This document shows, one piece after another, positions 61,428 to 64,000 of a stretch of DNA of 64,000 bases. Location: the NCBI GenBank assembly GCA_028554755.1, contig JAPTOF010000007.1:19339001-19403000 (forward strand), given 5' to 3'. A program made the translations under genes and the position numbers. The stretch's first letter is position 1. Each line of letters opens with the position of its first letter. The DNA is from Cordia subcordata (lineage: Eukaryota > Streptophyta > Magnoliopsida > Boraginales > Cordiaceae). Below the pieces are notes generated by a model. The model was not told the DNA's origin. It worked only from the letters and a program-made list of their open reading frames with translations, and made no database searches.

Positions 61428-62372
61428 TAGGAGTGGAAATTCGGATCGGGTTTCCGAATCTGAACCCAAACTCGAATCCGATTGGATGGAAAAAATACAA
61501 AAATTTCGGATTCAGATATATATCCGATAAAATCACCGGATATCGGGTAGTAGATCAGATAGTTTTTTTCTACCCAAACCTGATTTGAAAAACCCGAAAA
61601 AAATACACACACCACTTCATAATAAATCATTCACCTTAATATTCTAATATAATACATATATAAACACACATTTTATATAATACATTAATATTAAAATGTA
61701 CAATTAAAAAAAGAGAGAAAAAGGTATTTTACAAAAGTAATGAGAAGTTAAATAACATAATTAAGCTATTTGTAAATAAGTTAGACAACTGAATTGAGTA
61801 ATATAATTAGAATTAACAAAATGTATCATTAATTTAGCATAAATATTTGTTATGTTTAAGTTAGATAAATGTGAAAATATATTTGTATAGTTAGTATTTA
61901 TTAATTTTTCCTGTTTGTTTGGTTTGTAGTTATGATGGAAATGTCTTTATATTTTAAAAAGAGTTAATTTGTCTATCGTCATTTTGAACAATCTATTTTC
62001 TTTTATTGGAGTTGATGCTTAGTTTATTGCATATCCAACATCTCTTGTTTCTTGGAGCCGATGCTTAGTTTTTTGAGCATGGTGCTGTTTGCTATTTGTG
62101 TACATGGATGTAATTAGTTTGATTACCAATGAATGTATTTGCTAACTTAGCACCAAAAAAAAAATAGTAATCAATTTTGTATTTTTTAGCTTCATAGAAA
62201 TGTCGAGTATCTAAACATCCAAATTCGAAAAACTCAACATTCGAAAAGTCCGATATCCAGCCGAATAATTACTTTTTAACCACTCGATTGAGTACTTTTT
62301 CCCCACCCGAAACTCGAAAAATCCGAACCCGAAAAACCCAATTATCTAAAAACCTGATATGATTTCCACCCC
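61428..62372. mobile_element. hAT-like non-autonomous element
   Basis: Ends TAGGAGTGGAAATTCGGATC and, inverted, TAGGGGTGGAAATCATATC; both are followed by related GGGTTT(C/T)CGG-type stretches. The 8-bp flanks TGTGGAAC and TATGGAAG agree at six of eight positions, a decayed hAT-size target duplication. About 945 bp, no transposase ORF. Confidence 0.65.
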
Positions 62373-62582
62373 TATATGGAAGACACTTGAGATGTTTCAC
62401 TTGCGTGCAACGTGGGTAGTAGGGATGAGACGCTATGAGGACGTTGGAAAGCAGTGAAGAGGTCGCTCAGATGGTTACGAGACATTGCCTGTATAGGCAA
62501 TGTGAAATGGTGAGGCCAGTTAGGGTTGATTGGTAAAGGAGGGGAGAATTTTGGTTGGTCAATAAGGAGTAAATACAGTATA

Positions 62583-62593
62583 AGGTGGAGATT
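62583..62593 (+). other. Polypurine tract before an LTR
   Basis: AAGGTGGAGAT, the same tract as in the copia element at 2.6 kb, directly before TGTAATATC. Confidence 0.6.
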
Positions 62594-62829
62594 TGTAATA
62601 TCTGTCCTGTATTCTAATAGTATATAGGAGCAAGGGAGAGATAGAAATGTGAGACAGGTAGCAGAGAGCGTTTAGAGCTAGAGCAAGAGTCCATCTTGTA
62701 TTCATTATCGACGTTGTCTTAATAAAATTCTCCTTTTTCCCGTGGAGTAGACATTGGCTGAACCACGTAAAATAGTGTCGTTAATGTCTTGTTTATTTTG
62801 TCTCGATTTACACTACGTTTTCCCCAACA
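62594..62829 (+). repeat. Probable 3' LTR of a copia-type element
   Basis: 236 bp with TGTAATATCTG...TTCCCCAACA termini, preceded by a polypurine tract. The terminal CCCCAACA is shared with the copia LTR at 7870-8255 (read on its sense strand). An AATAAA-like signal (TTAATAAAATTC) is at about 62718-62729. No matching 5' LTR is present upstream, so the element is truncated or the 5' part was lost. Confidence 0.6.
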
Positions 62830-62880
62830 AAAATGGTTACAAGATCTTTTAATTGAAATGCTTATTTTCTCTCTGAAGTA

Positions 62881-63540
62881 ATGGACAAAACTGGGTAAAA
62901 GTATCAATAACAAGTAAAGCTTATAAGTAAGGGGCTAAGTCATTTATAAATTTTGCGAATAGAGTAGAAGTGCAAGAAGAAATTCTTTGTCCATGCATGA
63001 GATGTTGTATTAAAAAAAGCTGGACATCTGATGAAGTTAATCGTCACATCCTCAAATATGATTTTGTACCGAGTCATACAACCTGGATATTTCATGGGGA
63101 ATGATTGCCATCATCCCATTGTGACACTCCTAACAAACAAATTCTACCCCGATCTCCTAGCTTTCAGCAAACATTTGAAAATGTGTATGGTATGAGGGAA
63201 TCGCTTCAAGATGCAATAGGACATAATTCTTTTAAGGCAAAGATAGAGAAGTGTATGGCAAGTAGAACTTATAGTAGCCAATATGAAGCAGGAAATAAAA
63301 TTTGGAACGAGTATGTTGATAATTACAAGCTAAGGTGTGTGCATGAATATGGTACAGGAATTATAAAATCAAAAAACAAATACATGGAGATTGAATTGAT
63401 TAGAGCGTCGAATGAAAGGATAACAAGTGATAATCCTAGCATCAATTTGTAAAAGCTTGAAAATATGCTTAGTGAATTTGAGAAATAAGCAACACTGACA
63501 AATGATAGAGCAACAAAGGCAAACCATTGCTCATTTGGTA
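62881..63540 (+). pseudogene. CACTA-type transposase-associated domain, decayed
   Basis: Read from 62892 in one frame: WVKVSITSKAYK, stop, GAKSFINFANRVEVQEE, ILCPCMRCCIKKSW, VNRHILKYDFVPSHTTWIFHGE, stop, then 116 open codons (63105-63452), stop, KLENMLSEFEK, stop, ATLTNDRATKANH. The W...K.Y..G...FI.FA / CPC..C / HI...F...YT.WI.HGE pattern is the Transpos_assoc domain found before the transposase of plant CACTA (En/Spm) elements. The ATG at 62881 is one base out of frame. At least four stops make it a pseudogene. The later part (FENVYGMRESLQDAIG...KIWNEYVDNYKL) is not recognised. Confidence 0.7.
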
Positions 63541-64000
63541 TCTAAACTTCAATTGTGCAAGATTGCTTTTGAAGTGTTTCGTTGGAACCATGTCTCTACA
63601 CTTCATGGAACTTACGTTCATACTCATGGAATATGTAGTTCACAGGTTTGTTTTAAACTCTTGTTTGCAGTTTAAAGATCCTATTTGTTGCTTTTTGTGG
63701 TATTTGGTATTGTTAATGAAAGCATATATGTTGTGGATGAAACTAATCTTATGGATGAAAGTGTTTGATGTTGCAAATAGAAGGGTTTGGTTATTATTTG
63801 CTTCTAGTATCTTTTTTATGGTTGACTTCTCAGTTGATATTAAGTGGAGAAGCTTAGCAAACTTATTACTAGTTATTAAGTATGAAAGATTGTGTTTTAT
63901 ATATGTTAATCAATAGGAAGTTAACTAAAACAGTCAAGTAGCTAAGAACTATGAAAGATAGTTGTTGTTTACAACAAAAAACTATTTATGTGACATGTCT
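63541..64000. other. Right edge, nothing assigned
   Basis: A 129-codon ORF (63527-63916) is rich in L, F, W and C and is unlike any family I know; it is probably chance or further decay of the CACTA-type sequence. Confidence 0.35.

Noticed and set aside
63527..63916. 129-codon ORF as a membrane protein gene
   Set aside because: Composition is skewed to L, F, W and C without a recognisable family, it overlaps the end of a decayed CACTA-type frame, and no promoter is apparent.

Overview
The window is nuclear DNA of a flowering plant, most likely a eudicot. It is AT-rich, its genes have GT-AG introns, and short genes lie far apart in a sea of retrotransposons, SINEs and MITEs. The recognisable proteins are plant proteins: a plastid BASS transporter, an IBH1-type atypical bHLH, a plant fimbrin and a plant VOC/glyoxalase-fold protein. 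The species cannot be fixed from the sequence alone. No bacterial, organellar, rRNA or CRISPR sequence was seen.

Layout. 1-1.83 kb: the 5' part of a LINE on the minus strand (ORF1 plus the start of ORF2, which runs off the left edge). 2.57-8.26 kb: a structurally complete but coding-dead Ty1/copia element on the minus strand, with 386-bp LTRs and an ATACA target duplication. 11.66-14.40 kb: a four-exon BASS-family gene (+). 14.9-16.5 kb: nested MITEs with a 3 x 100 bp tandem array at one end. 16.5-24.2 kb: gene-poor. 24.25-24.75 kb: an intronless IBH1-like gene (-) with a G-run in its upstream region. 25.6-36 kb: SINEs, MITEs, a copia pol remnant boxed by about 104-bp direct repeats, a small CACTA-like element and a possible TRIM. 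37.30-44.03 kb: a fourteen-exon fimbrin gene (-). 44.2-55.4 kb: intergenic, with a TRIM array inserted in an inverted-repeat element, a young SINE with a perfect 15-bp target duplication, a MULE-type MITE and a SINE-in-MITE nest. 55.53-56.54 kb: a two-exon VOC protein gene (+). 58-64 kb: MITEs, a hAT-like element, a 3' LTR end and a decayed CACTA-type transposase-associated reading frame.

The four host genes are unrelated in function (plastid metabolite transport, brassinosteroid/growth bHLH network, actin bundling, VOC protein) and are separated by 7-13 kb. Nothing suggests a cluster or an operon-like unit. All introns and exon phases of the three spliced genes were worked out by hand and give continuous reading frames (468, 659 and 170 residues).

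I found no convincing new biological system. The most unusual structures are the TRIM array with a palindromic end nested in an inverted minisatellite element (47.6-48.95 kb), the dense W-box-core cluster in the copia leader (7.08-7.31 kb), the 42-codon tandem duplication inside the BASS transit peptide, and the copia pol piece enclosed by short direct repeats (28.6-30.7 kb).
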